A stretch of DNA of 64,000 bases. Source: Ophiura sarsii (Eukaryota > Echinodermata > Ophiuroidea > Amphilepidida > Ophiuridae). The translations under genes and the position numbers were made by a program. Below, one piece after another: positions 46,309 through 57,850 of the stretch (the stretch's first letter is position 1; each line of letters starts with the position of its first letter). The stretch spans positions 62,653,060 to 62,717,059 of the forward strand of contig CM069447.1 in assembly GCA_035610835.1 (NCBI GenBank). Reading direction: 5' to 3'. Under the pieces are notes generated by a model that searched no databases, was not told where the DNA came from, and saw only the letters and a program-made list of their open reading frames with translations.

Positions 46309-46993
46309 TGTCTCCGGGTCTCGAATTTATTAACCGTACACACTCACTGTATAAATGTATTGCTGTACAATGTACATGTGCTATGCGCTTTACTCCGTCA
46401 GGTATCAAATGTTGTTTACGGTAACGAACATCGCCTCCCGGTCGCAAGGTAAAAGCAACTACTGTCGCCTCGGAGTCAGAGTATGAATTACAGATTATTC
46501 ATCTCAATACCTAGATACTTCTTAGTAGACAATTCATCATATAGAGAGACACTAACCACTTACATGACTTAATACTCCGTACGTGACTCAATATAAAGCA
46601 TGTTCCTCGTATATCTTATGGGATTTAGTTCTAGTTAAAAAACATATGAACGTTATGCTACATACGGTTTGTACTAAAAAACATAAGTTATTTAGAGCGA
46701 GGCTAGTGGATACTTAACCCGAAAGAGCTCTTGTAAATAAGTGTACCGGAATTCCCGTAAGAATTGTATTGATATCAGCATGCCAGTGAATTCCATTGAA
46801 CTGTAGTTTGTTCGGGAGTTTGTTCATTGTCCTGTATTTTATATAGGGTGCTCAAAAAGAAGGTTACTTGTTAGTAAACACATCACACTTTCTAAAAGAA
46901 AGAGAGAAACCAAATTTACAAGTTGTTAATACATTTCTTATCTTCAATTTGCGCCATTATATATTAGAAATTGACTTATTTATAATGTAATTA
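46309..46993. other. No recognised feature
   Basis: AT-rich spacer. 'ATAGGGTGCTCAAAAAG' at about 46844 resembles the start of a TACAGGGTG-type element but has no partner end. Confidence 0.45.
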
Positions 46994-47302
46994 TACAGGG
47001 TGCCCCAATGAAAATTACAACGTAACTTTATGTGACTATAACTTCCTAAAATAAGTGTCGGAATGAAACGTTTCAAACACAAAAATAAAGTCAAATTCAC
47101 TTATTATAATTTGACGAAAACTTCATTTGATTCGGTTCATCAATTACGGAGGAATAAACGATTACGGAAGAGTAGTCAGGGAACTCTTCCATCTAAATTT
47201 TACATTATTTTGGCGTTTCAAATAATCCATTCTAACACTTATTTGGGAAGTTACGATCTCCTAAAATCAATTTGTAATTTATTTATTTGTGGACACTCTG
47301 TA
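46994..47302. mobile_element. TACAGGGTG-type MITE, third subfamily (309 bp)
   Basis: Left TACAGGGTGCCCCAATG and right TGTGGACACTCTGTA form an imperfect TIR bordered by TA (TATACAGGG...CTGTATA). The 80-codon frame inside (47063-47305) is Lys-rich with no recognisable domain and runs into the terminus. Confidence 0.6.
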
Positions 47303-47453
47303 TAGATCAAGTATCCTATGCAGTAGACTTCAAGCGTTTCAACCATCATTCAACAATAAACTACTCACACTGTCATTGCTTATTAGGGAAAGAATATTAC
47401 ACTAAACCATGCGACATGAACAAATTCCAGGCTCAACGGATTAACAGAAATAT

Positions 47454-47739
47454 GTAACACTTTCCACGCGGCTATTTGTTTTACCATAATTATACGAAAC
47501 ATATTTTTAAGAAACCTTTCCCAACTTTCAAATTCTTATCTCAAGAATTACAGAACCAATACTAGATATGTTTGTACTTATTTTAAAGCATTTCTCATGG
47601 TGATTCCAAATATGGAGATGAAATTCGATAATTTTAACATTTTTGACAAATTGTGTGAAATTTTCGACTGCTGCCTGCAGACGACTGCTGCCTACAGACG
47701 AATGCCGCCTGCAAACGAATGCCTCGTGGGAAGGGTTAA
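47454..47739 (+). mobile_element. Family B MITE with a short 3' internal repeat
   Basis: Starts TAACACTTTCCACGCGGCTA and ends GCCTCGTGGGAAGGGTTAA. The block 'CTGCAGACGACTGCTGCC' and its variants occur three times near the right end (47665-47725), so this copy is longer (286 bp) than its relatives through local duplication. Confidence 0.85.
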
Positions 47740-48359
47740 GACTGAGTGTCCAGAGTTATGAATGGCTATTTGTTTTGAGCAAAGGTAGATGCAGATCTTG
47801 AGCCTTCAATTATCTCTTGTAAAAAAGTGTACTCTAATTCCCATGCCAATCACGTTGATATTATCGTTCCAATGCATTATATTGAGATACATTTCGTTCT
47901 GTATTCTGGATATCGAGCGCAACAAGAACATGACCATGGTGACTGGGTAGTAAACAAATCTAAATAATTAAAGAATTAAAAAAAATCGATAGATTAACAG
48001 GTACTGTAATACAAAACAATGAATGAGTTTAACGGAGATATGCGCGATCTAACCGTTCAAAGTACAAATTGAATTGCTGCACGTGATTAAAATCATCGCA
48101 CAATCATAATTATGTTCCAATACCGAGTAAATTAGGAAGCACCAATTTGTACGGACTCGTTTAAATAATTGTGTTAAATCTAGCAAAGAAAATCAATGGT
48201 ATAAAGTTCTGTAAATGATAGAACATTGTGCATTATATTTCAAAATGTAAAAGCTATGCTCCCGAAAAATTGCTACTGGTTTTTTTAAAATTCTGGCCTT
48301 ATTCGTTGAAGACTGTAAACACGTGATATCCCCAGTGATATAACTGCACACGCTGCATT

Positions 48360-50730
48360 CCTCCTCGCCACAACTAGCGTGTATAGGACATTAACCTTTA
48401 ATGGGTTTAGTTTTCAAGATTAATTTCACTAAGCCTTGATATGCTATGATGTGTGTTATATAATATCTTATTTTGTCGACGGTTTTATTCCGATGGTATG
48501 TTACTTTTTAGGCTATGTATGTTACCTGCGCTATGCAGTGTTGTTAACTTATATCCCGGTGTACACCTCGACAAAATTACTGTGTGAAGATACATTAGAC
48601 ATTAACCTTGGCGCATCCATAAGCTTTGCGATTAGTTTCATTAAACCTTGCTATTCTGTCATATTATGCCGAGCTTATTATATTTTAAAGGCGTATTTTT
48701 TCTTCTTTTTTAGCACAATACACACCTATTTTTTCCATAGTTATTCCTAAACACGTATGCCTCTCAGCAACAGATATAAAGGACATTAACCGCGTTAGTT
48801 TCAAGAAAAAATATCAATCCTTACTATTCTATGATAAGCGTCAATTTATAATTATCATGTTCATGTTTTCGCAAAGTATGTTACTTTTTAAGCTGTACAT
48901 AATATAGCCCGATAATCCCTTGTGATTTCTGTACTACACAATGTTCACGTCTCCCGGCAACAACTACCACGTACAGATATTTCGGATATTAACCTTAGCG
49001 CGTCAGTTTCAAAATTAGTTTTATTAAAGCTTTGCTCTGCTAGTATCTATGTTATTTCATTATTATGCCGATGTTTTTTCCCAAGGTAACTTATACTTTT
49101 TCAGAAACTCTTCACGCCATATACAATTACGTAATATGTACACATACTTCATCAACTAGTAACTATAAAAATATATTTCGGACATAAACCTTAGCTCCCA
49201 AGTTTCAAGATTAGCCTTACTATGATATGATATGTCTAATTTTATAACGATGTCGGTGTTTTTTCTCGATAGTATGTTATCTTTTAAGCATCACTGTATG
49301 GAACCCGATATTCCCACAGTTGTCACTAAACAGATAAACCTCAGCAACAAGTTGCGTGTACAGATATCTCGGATATTAACCTTAGCGCGTAAGTTTCAAG
49401 ATGAGTTTCATAAGCCTTGCCGTGCTGTGACATTAAGGTATGTCATGTGTAGCACTGTGCACACCCAGAATGCCAACAGTGTATAAGAATATCTGAGCAA
49501 CAAGTACCGTACATAGATAGTTCAGACATTAACCTTAGCGCGTCAGTTTTAAGATTAGTTTCATAAGTTTGTTTTATTCTGATTTTTGTTCTGTTCTGAG
49601 TACGTTACTTTTTTAGACACCCGATATTATCACTGTTATTCCTATACAATTAGGTACACAAGTAACAAGAAATTTCGCACATTTACCTCAACAAGTAAGC
49701 GTCAAGATTAGTTCTAAAAGCCTTGCCGTGCTATCATGAAAGCCTTTTGTCTTTGAAGAATTTGAAAAAAATATTTTGACATTTTTGACAAATTTTGAAA
49801 AATCGTGAACAATTTGGGAAAAACTTCTAAACAATCGCCCGTCCGAAACTATCTGAAATATCTGAAAATCCGTGGAACATATCATTTTTACTTTTTCATC
49901 GCCTTAGCGTGTAAAATCAGAAGTTTCATTAAACCAGTAAGCCTCTCTATGCCATAGAATGTGTCATTTTATCATTATCTCGATGTTTTCCTTAGATATG
50001 TTACTTGCTATGCTGCGTCATCTGCAATTTCATTATTAAGCCGATATATATGTATAAGGTATGTCCCTTTTAATACTGTACATACCCAATATGTCCAGTG
50101 TCTACGAATTTTTTTATAGCAACAAGTACCGTACACAGATATTTTGAACCTTAGCTTCAAGATTATTTTCATAAGCCTTGCCATGCTGTGGTTTGTGCTA
50201 TTGCATAATTATCGCGATTTTTTCTTTCCGAGTTACGTTACCAGTTACACTCCAAAAATGTCCACTATTATCCCTTTACAGTTTACACGTATTATACCCG
50301 CAGCAAACAAGTGACAAGACACTTTGCACATTAACATTAACGCGTAAGCTTCAATTTGATTAGTTCCAATACGCCTTTGCATGCTAACGTGAAAGCCTTG
50401 TGCCTTGAAACCTCTGTGTTTATTTTTGAAGAGAGAAGTTTTGAACACTTTTGAAAAAAGTTGAACATATTTGAGAAATGTTAAGATTAGTTTCATTAAG
50501 TTTCGCTTTTCTGTGGGATGGGTGATTATATAAAAGGCGTACACACACTTTATTCCCACTGTTATTCCTATATAATTACGTAGGGTGCGTTTACATGAGC
50601 AATAAGTACCAAGACATTTCACACATAAACCTTTTAAAGGTTAATGTACGAAATGTCGTGTTACTTGTTAAAATACGTAAGCTTCGAGATTAGTTTCTCA
50701 TTTATCCTTGCCGTGCTAGCAGGGAAGCTC
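48360..50730 (+). repeat. Diverged satellite-like array, ~150-210 bp units, at least 12 copies
   Basis: The motif 'ACATTAACCTTAGCGCGTCA' and 'GTTTCAAGATTAGTTTCAT', followed by 'AAGCCTTGCCGTGCT', recurs near 48390, 48600, 48785, 48985, 49185, 49373, 49528, 49683, 49900, 50150, 50328, 50480 and 50620. Further shared blocks are 'TATTATGCCGATGTTTT', 'GGTATGTTACTTTTTA', 'CACTGTTATTCCTA' and 'ACAAGTACCGTACACAGATA'. Units are diverged and vary in length. Reading frames up to 125 codons (48436-48750 and 50245-50622) arise from repeat units and are not conserved among them. Confidence 0.85.
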
Positions 50731-50845
50731 TGTGCTTTAATAATCGGTACCAATTATGAATAAGGTCTAGCTTTATAATAATGTCTTTAATTTATTGGAG
50801 TGACTTCTATTCCAGCATTTATTGGATCAAAATAATTTACGTGTC

Positions 50846-51264
50846 TTAAAGGAAGGGTCCCGCAAGCACAACATTAAGCATTATTTGTTAGAAAAATAAT
50901 TATCGAGCCGAAATTACGTAATTATATAGAGCAAAACACCATACTAGTCACAAAAATAAATAAAAACTGCCATCACTCAACATGCAATTTTTAAAATTCG
51001 CGGCGATCGAAAGTCCCGGTGTCGATGACGTCATGGGTATCGGTGCTAAAATTTGCGCATGTGCATTGTATAACTATGAAATCATCGACACTGGGACTTT
51101 CGATCGCCGCGAATTTTAAAAGTGCATGTTGAGAGATTGCTGTTTTTATTTGTTTTTGTCATAAGTGTGGTGTGTTGTTCTATATAATTACAAAAGTTGG
51201 GCTCGATAGTTATTTTTCTAACATATAAATGCACACTTTTATGCTTGCGGGACACCTCCTTTAA
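50846..51264. mobile_element. Complete palindromic TTAA-flanked MITE (family H)
   Basis: The left edge is TTAAAGGAAGGGTCCCGCAA and the right edge TTGCGGGACACCTCCTTTAA. Arms of about 180 bp are complementary almost throughout ('AAAATTCGCGGCGATCGAAA', 'GTCCC.GTGTCGATGA'). The centre is about 60 bp with 'TGACGTCATGGGTATCGGTG'. The termini resemble family A (TTAAAGG...CCTTTAA), though the interior differs. The 76-codon minus frame is a by-product. Confidence 0.85.
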
Positions 51265-51489
51265 GAAAGCCAGCGACAATTTGGATTGTTTGTAAAAGTA
51301 ACTTAAGATCAATGGATTTATTTCAAGCAGTCTCGTGTGTATCGGTTAATCTATGAGCTTTACAAGGTTTCTCAAAAATAATGAGCTTAAGAGCAATTAG
51401 TACGTGTAATACAGGGTGTCAAAATGATTTATACTGTGTGCAAAGAAATATATATAATCAGAAGAGTGTGTCTTATTTTAATACCTGCA
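51265..51489. other. Spacer, with a possible TACAGGGTG end
   Basis: TACAGGGTGTCAAAATGAT at 51410 looks like a terminal sequence, but a matching right end is not convincing (see rejected items). Confidence 0.4.
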
Positions 51490-52844
51490 AGATGATTACG
51501 TGTTTATATATTATCTTACCAAAATAATCCAACCATTTACCTTTCTCTTCTTATCTTTACTGGAACACTTTGTATTACCGTTAATGTGCGTTATCATCAG
51601 AAAATAACAGCTAAGCGATATAATCCTAATGGCCCAATTGTACCTCAATATCTCCATTTTCATTCATTCATTCGTTATAGCAAAATAACATCTGAATTGC
51701 AACAATTTTACAATATAAAAACATGTATAAATATTAAAAATACAATTGCACAAGCCCATCAATAATTATTTAAAAGATGTTATCAAGAACAGAATTTAAC
51801 CAAATAAATGAACCACACATTACATACACACCTCACAAACCAATCCACCCCCACCTGGCATACCTTCTACACACATCTACATACTCACTCCCCCCCCCCC
51901 CCACCACCCACCCCACACAGACAGAAACACCTAACGCCCAACATTCACCCACCACATCCACATACATTAGCACCGCTATTGTATTACTGACATTAATTAT
52001 ATAATATTTTTAAACATGTTAAATATGATCAAATTAGTTGAAATTTCAGTTAACTTCCCTTTAGTTTATGAACTTTCACCTCCTTGGTTTTCGATTACTT
52101 TCCAGCAACGCTTTTTTTGTAATGAATGTTTTAGCAGCAGACCCTTATTCCTCTCGTCATAATGTTGTTGTTGTTGTCCTGGCCCTTTGAATCGAGACTG
52201 TACCCGGAAGTTATTTAAACCCAATTCGTAGAATCACTGTAAAAAACTAAATCCTCCACCGAATTACATGAGAAAACTACCATTGGAAGCCGCCATCTTC
52301 CTATTAAAAAGGTCACTTGAAACAAGCTACATCATGCCTCAAGCTTATGCCTCAGGGCTGACATACCTTCCAGAGCGCTAGGCTATACTTAGTCTGGTCA
52401 CCCTATAATTCTAAAACACTTTTATGCGTCAAGGTGATGCATGCTGATGTTCAAGTGTCCTTATCCGACACACTGGCTATGTATTATGGTCCTTAGAGTA
52501 CCATGCTTGATATATAACACCAATATACTTATCACTTTCCAACGTCTCGGAGTAGATTAATCGATGTTATATGATATCGTAATACAGTAGAGTGTAGTTT
52601 TACCGCAACCAGCACGGACTCGCATTCACCCAGGGGGTATTCAGTATGAATGACCATTCATATTTTATTTTTTAGGCTTTTTCATGTTGTGACTTTCTAC
52701 GAATTATTTCTGTTTGCACTTTATTTATGGCTATTGATAGTTGATTGATAGTTTTAATAGTACCTGTGTATTGGTATGAACATAAAGGAGCATAAACTTA
52801 TTATCTTACTAGTATTAATAATCCAACATTGCTCTTTTTTCCTC

Positions 52845-53038
52845 TTAACACTTCCCACGCGGGTATTAGTTTTACCATATTCACAGATTTGTCCGAAACC
52901 GTTCCCAATTTTCAAGGATTACTGATTACCAATACTAGGCATATTTGTACTAATTTCAATGCATTTCTCATGGTGATTTCAAATTTGGTAATGAAATTTG
53001 AAATTTTTGAATTTTGTTGTTGTTGTTGAAATTTTAAA
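52845..53038 (+). mobile_element. Family B MITE in array unit 1, 3'-truncated
   Basis: TTAACACTTCCCACGCGGGT follows 'TTTTTTCCTC'. The copy lacks the right terminus and is joined directly to the next unit, so the downstream part of the unit has been lost. Confidence 0.8.
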
Positions 53039-53463
53039 TTCTAAAACACTTTTATGCGTCGAGGTGATGCATGTTTATGTTCAAGTGTCCTTATCCGACA
53101 CACTGGCTATGTATTATGGTCCTTAGAGTACAGTGCTTGATATAGAACATCAATATACTTGGCACTTTCCAACGTCTCGGAGTAGAGTAATCGATGTTAT
53201 ATATTATCGTAATTCGGTATAGTGTAGTTTTACCGCAACCAGCACGGACTCGCATTCACCCAGGGGTATTCAGTATGAATGACCATTCATATTTTATTTT
53301 TAAGGCTTTTTCATGTTGTGAGTTTCTACGAATTTTGCACTTTATTTATGGCTATTGATAGTTGATTTATAGTTTAATAGTACCTGTGTATTGGTATGAA
53401 CATAAAGGAGCATAAACTTATTATCTTACTAGTATTAATAATCCAACATTGCTCTTTTTTCCT

Positions 53464-53680
53464 CTTCACACTTCCCACGCGGGTATTAGTTTTACCATAT
53501 TCACAGATTTGTCCGAAACCGTTCCCAATTTTCAAAGTATATCATAAGGATTACTGATTACCAATACTAGGCATCATATTTGTACTTATTTCAATGCATT
53601 TCTCATGGTGATTTCAAATTTGGTAAGAAATTTGACATTTTTGAAAAAATTTGTGAAATCTTAGAAAGTAGAAGCATTGT
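53464..53680 (+). mobile_element. Family B MITE in array unit 2, 3'-damaged
   Basis: Same insertion point and same CACTTCCCACGCGGGTATTA start as in unit 1, hence inherited by duplication. The right terminus has degraded before 'TTGTCTTGACTGGA' resumes. Confidence 0.8.
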
Positions 53681-55601
53681 CTTGACTGGAGCACTTTGTA
53701 TTGCCGTTAATGTAAATTATCATCAACATCACAGCTTAGCGATCTGATCCAAAAGTCCCAATAGTATCTCAATTATCCATTACCACCGCTATTTACTGAC
53801 ATTAATACTAATACTATGACTGTTTTAAAACACTTTTATGCGTCGAGGTGATGCATGTTTATGTTCAAGTGTCCTTATCCGACACACCGGCTATGTATTA
53901 TGGTCCTTAGAGTACCATGCTTGATATAGAACACCAATATACTTAACACTTTCCGACGTCTCGGAGTAAATTAATCGATGTTATATGATATCGTAATACA
54001 GTAGAGTGTAGTTTTACCGCCACCGGCACGGACTCGCATTCAACCCACGGGGTACTACGTGTTCGTGTACCCCATACATTATAGAGTGCATATAGGTCAT
54101 ATACTACCGCAAAATTCCCTTTTCTAATCATTTGGGTATTCTAATTAATTTTAATTTTAATTTATTCTTTAAATCCACATTTTTTTCTTCTTCATATTGT
54201 GATTTTGTAGGGGTTTCTCTTTGTCTGTTTGCACTTATTTATAGCGATTGATAGCTGATTGATAGTTTTAATAGTACCGTTAAATTGGTATGAATATTAA
54301 AGAGCACGAATTTATTTTCTTACTAGTATTGATAATCCTATATTGCTCTTTTCCCCTTTTTAAGTTAAGCCTTGTCTTGACTGGAACGCTTTGTATTGGC
54401 GTTAATGTAAATTACCATCAACAAATCACAGCTTAGCGTTCTGATCCAAAAGTCCCAATAGTATCTCAAATAATCCATTACCACCGCTATTTACTGACAT
54501 TAATACAAACACTTTTATGCGTCGAGGTGATGCATGTTTATGTTCAAGTGTCCTTATCCGACACACCGGCTATGTATTATGTTCCTTAAAGTACCATGCT
54601 AGATATAGAACATTCTATATACTTAGTAGCATTTTCCGACGTCTAGAAGTATAGAGTAATCGATGTTACATATGATATCGTATTATACAGTAGAGTGTAG
54701 TTTTACCGCCACCGGCACGGACTCGCATTCAACCCAGGGGTATTAAGTATTCGTGTACCCCATACATTATAGAGTGCACATAGGCCATATAATACCGCAA
54801 AATCGCCTTTTCTAATCATTGGGGTATTCTATTTAGTTTTCTTTTTCATTCATTCTTTAAATCCACATTTTTTTTTTTTTTTTTTCATGTTGTGAATTTC
54901 TAGGGTTTTCTCTTTGTCTGTTTGCATTTATTTATAGCGATTGATAGCTGATTGATAGTATTTAATAGTACCGTTGTATTGGTATGAATATTAAATGGCA
55001 TACACTTATTATCTTACTAGTATTGATAACCCAATATTGATCTTTTCTCGTCTTAAGTAAAGCCTTGTCTTGACTGGAACACTTTGAATTGGCGTTAATG
55101 TAAATTATCATCAACAAATCACAGCTTAGCGATCTGATCCAAAAGTCCAAATAGTATCTTAATAAATCCATTAGCACCGCTATTGTATTACTGACATTAA
55201 TTATAATTCTAAAACACTTTTATGCGTCAAGGTAATGCATGCTTATGTTCAAGTGTCCTTATCGGACACACTGGCTATATGTTATGGTCCTTAGAGTACA
55301 GTGCCTGATATAAAACACCAATATACTTATCACTTTACAACGTCTCGGAGTAGAATAGTCGATGTTAAATGATATCGTAATACAGTATAGTGTAGTTTTA
55401 CCGCAACCAGCACGGACTCCCATTTTATTTGTAGGATTTTTATGTTGCGATTTTCTACGGTTTTATTCATTTCTGTTTGCACTTTATTTATAGCTATTGA
55501 TAGTTGATTGACAGTTTCAATAGTATCTGTGTGTATGAACATAAAGTAGCATAAACTTAATATCTTACTAGTATTAATAAAACAACCATTTCTCATTTCT
55601 C

Positions 55602-55851
55602 TTACACTTTCCACGTGGCTATTAGTTTACCATTTTAAACACAACAGATTTTTCCGAAACCTTTCCCAATTTTCAAAGTCTATCTCAAGGATTACTGATT
55701 ACCAATACTAGGCATGTTTGTACTTATTTCAATGTATCTTTTATTTTGATTCCAAATATGGTAATGAAATTCAATAATTTTGAATTTTGTGAATTTTTTT
55801 GTGACATTTTGGAATGTCGTCTGCAGACGCCTGCCGCGTGGAAAGTGTTAA
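55602..55851 (+). mobile_element. Family B MITE in array unit 5, complete
   Basis: TTACACTTTCCACGTGGC at the start and GCCGCGTGGAAAGTGTTAAG at the end, immediately followed by the unit's 'TAAAGCCTTGTCTTGACTGG'. Compared with empty units (CTTAAGTAAAGCC near 55054 and 56989), the insertion duplicates TTAA. 250 bp. Confidence 0.9.
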
Positions 55852-55979
55852 GTAAAGCCTTGTCTTGACTGGAACTCTTTGTATTACAGACTACTGTTAA
55901 TGTAAACTATCATACAAAACCACAGCTTAGCGATCTGATTTAAAACTCCCACAGTATCTCAATAAATTCATTAGCACCC

Positions 55980-56390
55980 TATAGACGTTATTCATAATTG
56001 CCGCATTTGCGTCAACAGAGGGTGTGAATTCTAACTGAGCATGCTCAGAGCAATTAGTACCCCGATAAACATTACAAACTCGTACTTTTACTGCAATGTA
56101 ATGGACTGTGAACTTCTACATTTTCCCAGATAGTGTCTTTTACCAGCAAACATTTCATTTCAAACTAGTGGAATAGATAGTTTATACGTTCAAGTTTATT
56201 TCAAGAAAGTAATAAGGTCAAATATTGAACAGCTCAGAAGTATGAAGACTTTTTTTTATGATTAGTGCAAAGTGCACCACATTTAAAAACTACATCACTC
56301 TCGTCTCGGCTACATCGCTGGCCTTGAAGCTCGGTTGGATAGCACGGCCCTCTATTGACGTAAATGCGCCAATTATGAATAACGTCTATT
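55980..56390. mobile_element. 410-bp MITE inserted in array unit 5
   Basis: Left TAGACGTTATTCATAATTG and right CAATTATGAATAACGTCTA are complements except for one base. Similarity then continues through 'GCATTTGCGTCAA' and 'CAGAGGG' with gaps. TA borders each end. The insertion interrupts the unit's 'GCACCGCTATTGTATTACTG', which makes that unit about 1.2 kb. Confidence 0.85.
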
Positions 56391-57850
56391 ATATTACTGG
56401 CATTAATTCAAATAATATGACTGGTATAACACACTAGTATGCGTCAATGTGATGCATGTTTATGTTCAAGAGTCCTTATCCGACATACTGGCTATGTATA
56501 TATATATATATTATGGTCCTTAGAATACAGTGCTTGATATAAAATACCAATAAACTTGTCACTTTCCGACGTCTCGGAGTAGATTAATCGATGTTATATG
56601 ATATCGTAATACAGTAGAGTGTAGTTTTACCGCAACCAGCACGGACTTGAATTCACCCAGGGGGTATTCAGTAGGAATTACCATTCGAGGACCCTATACA
56701 TATATTGCACATTGGCCATATAATACAACAAAATCCCCTTTTCTGATCATTAGGGTATTCTAATTAGTTTTCTTTTTATTCATTCTTTAAATCCACATGT
56801 ATTTAATTTTTTAGATTTTTTTCATAATGTGATTTTCTAGGGTTTTCTCTTTGTCTGTTTGCACTTATTTATAGCGATTGATAGATGATTGATAGTTTTA
56901 ATAGTACCGTTATATTGGTATGAATATTAAAGAACACGAACTTATTATCTTACTAGTATTGATAATCCTACATTGCTCTTTTCCCTTCTTAAGTAAAGCC
57001 TTATCTTGACTGGAACGCTTTGAATTGCCGTTAATGTAAATAGTATCTCAATAAATCCATTAGCCCCGCTATTGTATTACTGACATCAATTTTAATTCTA
57101 AAACACTTTTATGCGTCAAGGTGATGCACGTTTATGTTCAAGTGTCCTTATCCGACACACTGGCTATGTATTATGGTCCTTAGAGTACCATGCTTGATAT
57201 AGAACACCAATATACTTAGCACTTTCCGACGTCTCGGAGTAGATTAATCGATGTTATATGATATCGTAATACAGTAGAGTGTAGTTTTACCGCAACCAGC
57301 ACGGACTCGCATTTATCCCAGGAGCCATTCAGTAGGAATGACCATTCGGCCATATAGTACATCAAAATCCCCGTTTTCTATTCATTAGTTAATTCTGTTT
57401 TTCTGGGTTTTTTATCCATTCTTTAGAGAAAGTGTACTTTAGGTCCCAGATACTGGTATAACAGTATCGTTTAATACTGAACTTTGGATTTTTATTTGGA
57501 TTTATTTATCTATCCATATCTTTTGTCATTGGTTTATGCAGTGCCACACATATCTTTTAATTCCTCGTGTGGACATTTCTATCCAGTATTTGACAATATC
57601 TTGAAACGATCACAACCATGTCATGTCTGATAATCAGTATCAAGGTCACCTGCCGTCAAAGGGATATAAGTGTGCTTACCCCCACACATTCGCTTCGCCT
57701 GATATCCTTAGGGTACAGTGTAAAATATAAAGGTCTGGTATACTACGCACTTTCAAACGTCTCAGATTAGGTTAATAGATGTTAATGTGATATCACGAAG
57801 TTGAGTGTAGACTTACCGCTTCCGGAACGGTTATGCATTCGCAACACACC

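Larger units (their letters stand above)
51490..57850 (+). repeat. Tandem array of ~680-bp units, seven clear copies plus partial ends
   Basis: The marker 'AAAACACTTTTATGCGTC' starts units at about 52413, 53043, 53827, 54505, 55211, 56428 and 57099. Each continues with 'TTCAAGTGTCCTTATCCGAC', 'CTGGCTATGTATTATGGTCC', 'GACGTCTCGGAGTAGA', 'TTAATCGATGTTATATGATA', 'GTGTAGTTTTACCGC' and 'GCACGGACTCGCATTCA', then an AT-rich part and 'AGCCTTGTCTTGACTGGAA'. A diverged unit end precedes the first marker (about 51490-52012, interrupted by a C-rich low-complexity stretch at 51840-51930), and a very diverged unit lies at about 57700-57850. Spacings vary from about 630 to 784 bp, or 1217 bp where a MITE is inserted. 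Minus-strand frames such as 53943-54131 and 55330-55614 share a short peptide only because the DNA is repeated. No coding function is supported. Confidence 0.9.

Noticed and set aside
48436..48750. 104-codon membrane-like protein
   Set aside because: The hydrophobic frame spans repeat units of the 48-50 kb array and is not conserved between units.
51410..51574. Complete TACAGGGTG MITE ending at 'GAACACTTTGTA'
   Set aside because: The right end is shared with every ~680-bp array unit ('CTGGAACACTTTGTATT'), so it belongs to the array and not to a MITE terminus.
53943..55614. Conserved minus-strand peptide 'VAVKLHSTVLRYH'
   Set aside because: It appears in several frames only because the underlying 680-bp DNA unit is repeated; frames break at different places in each unit.
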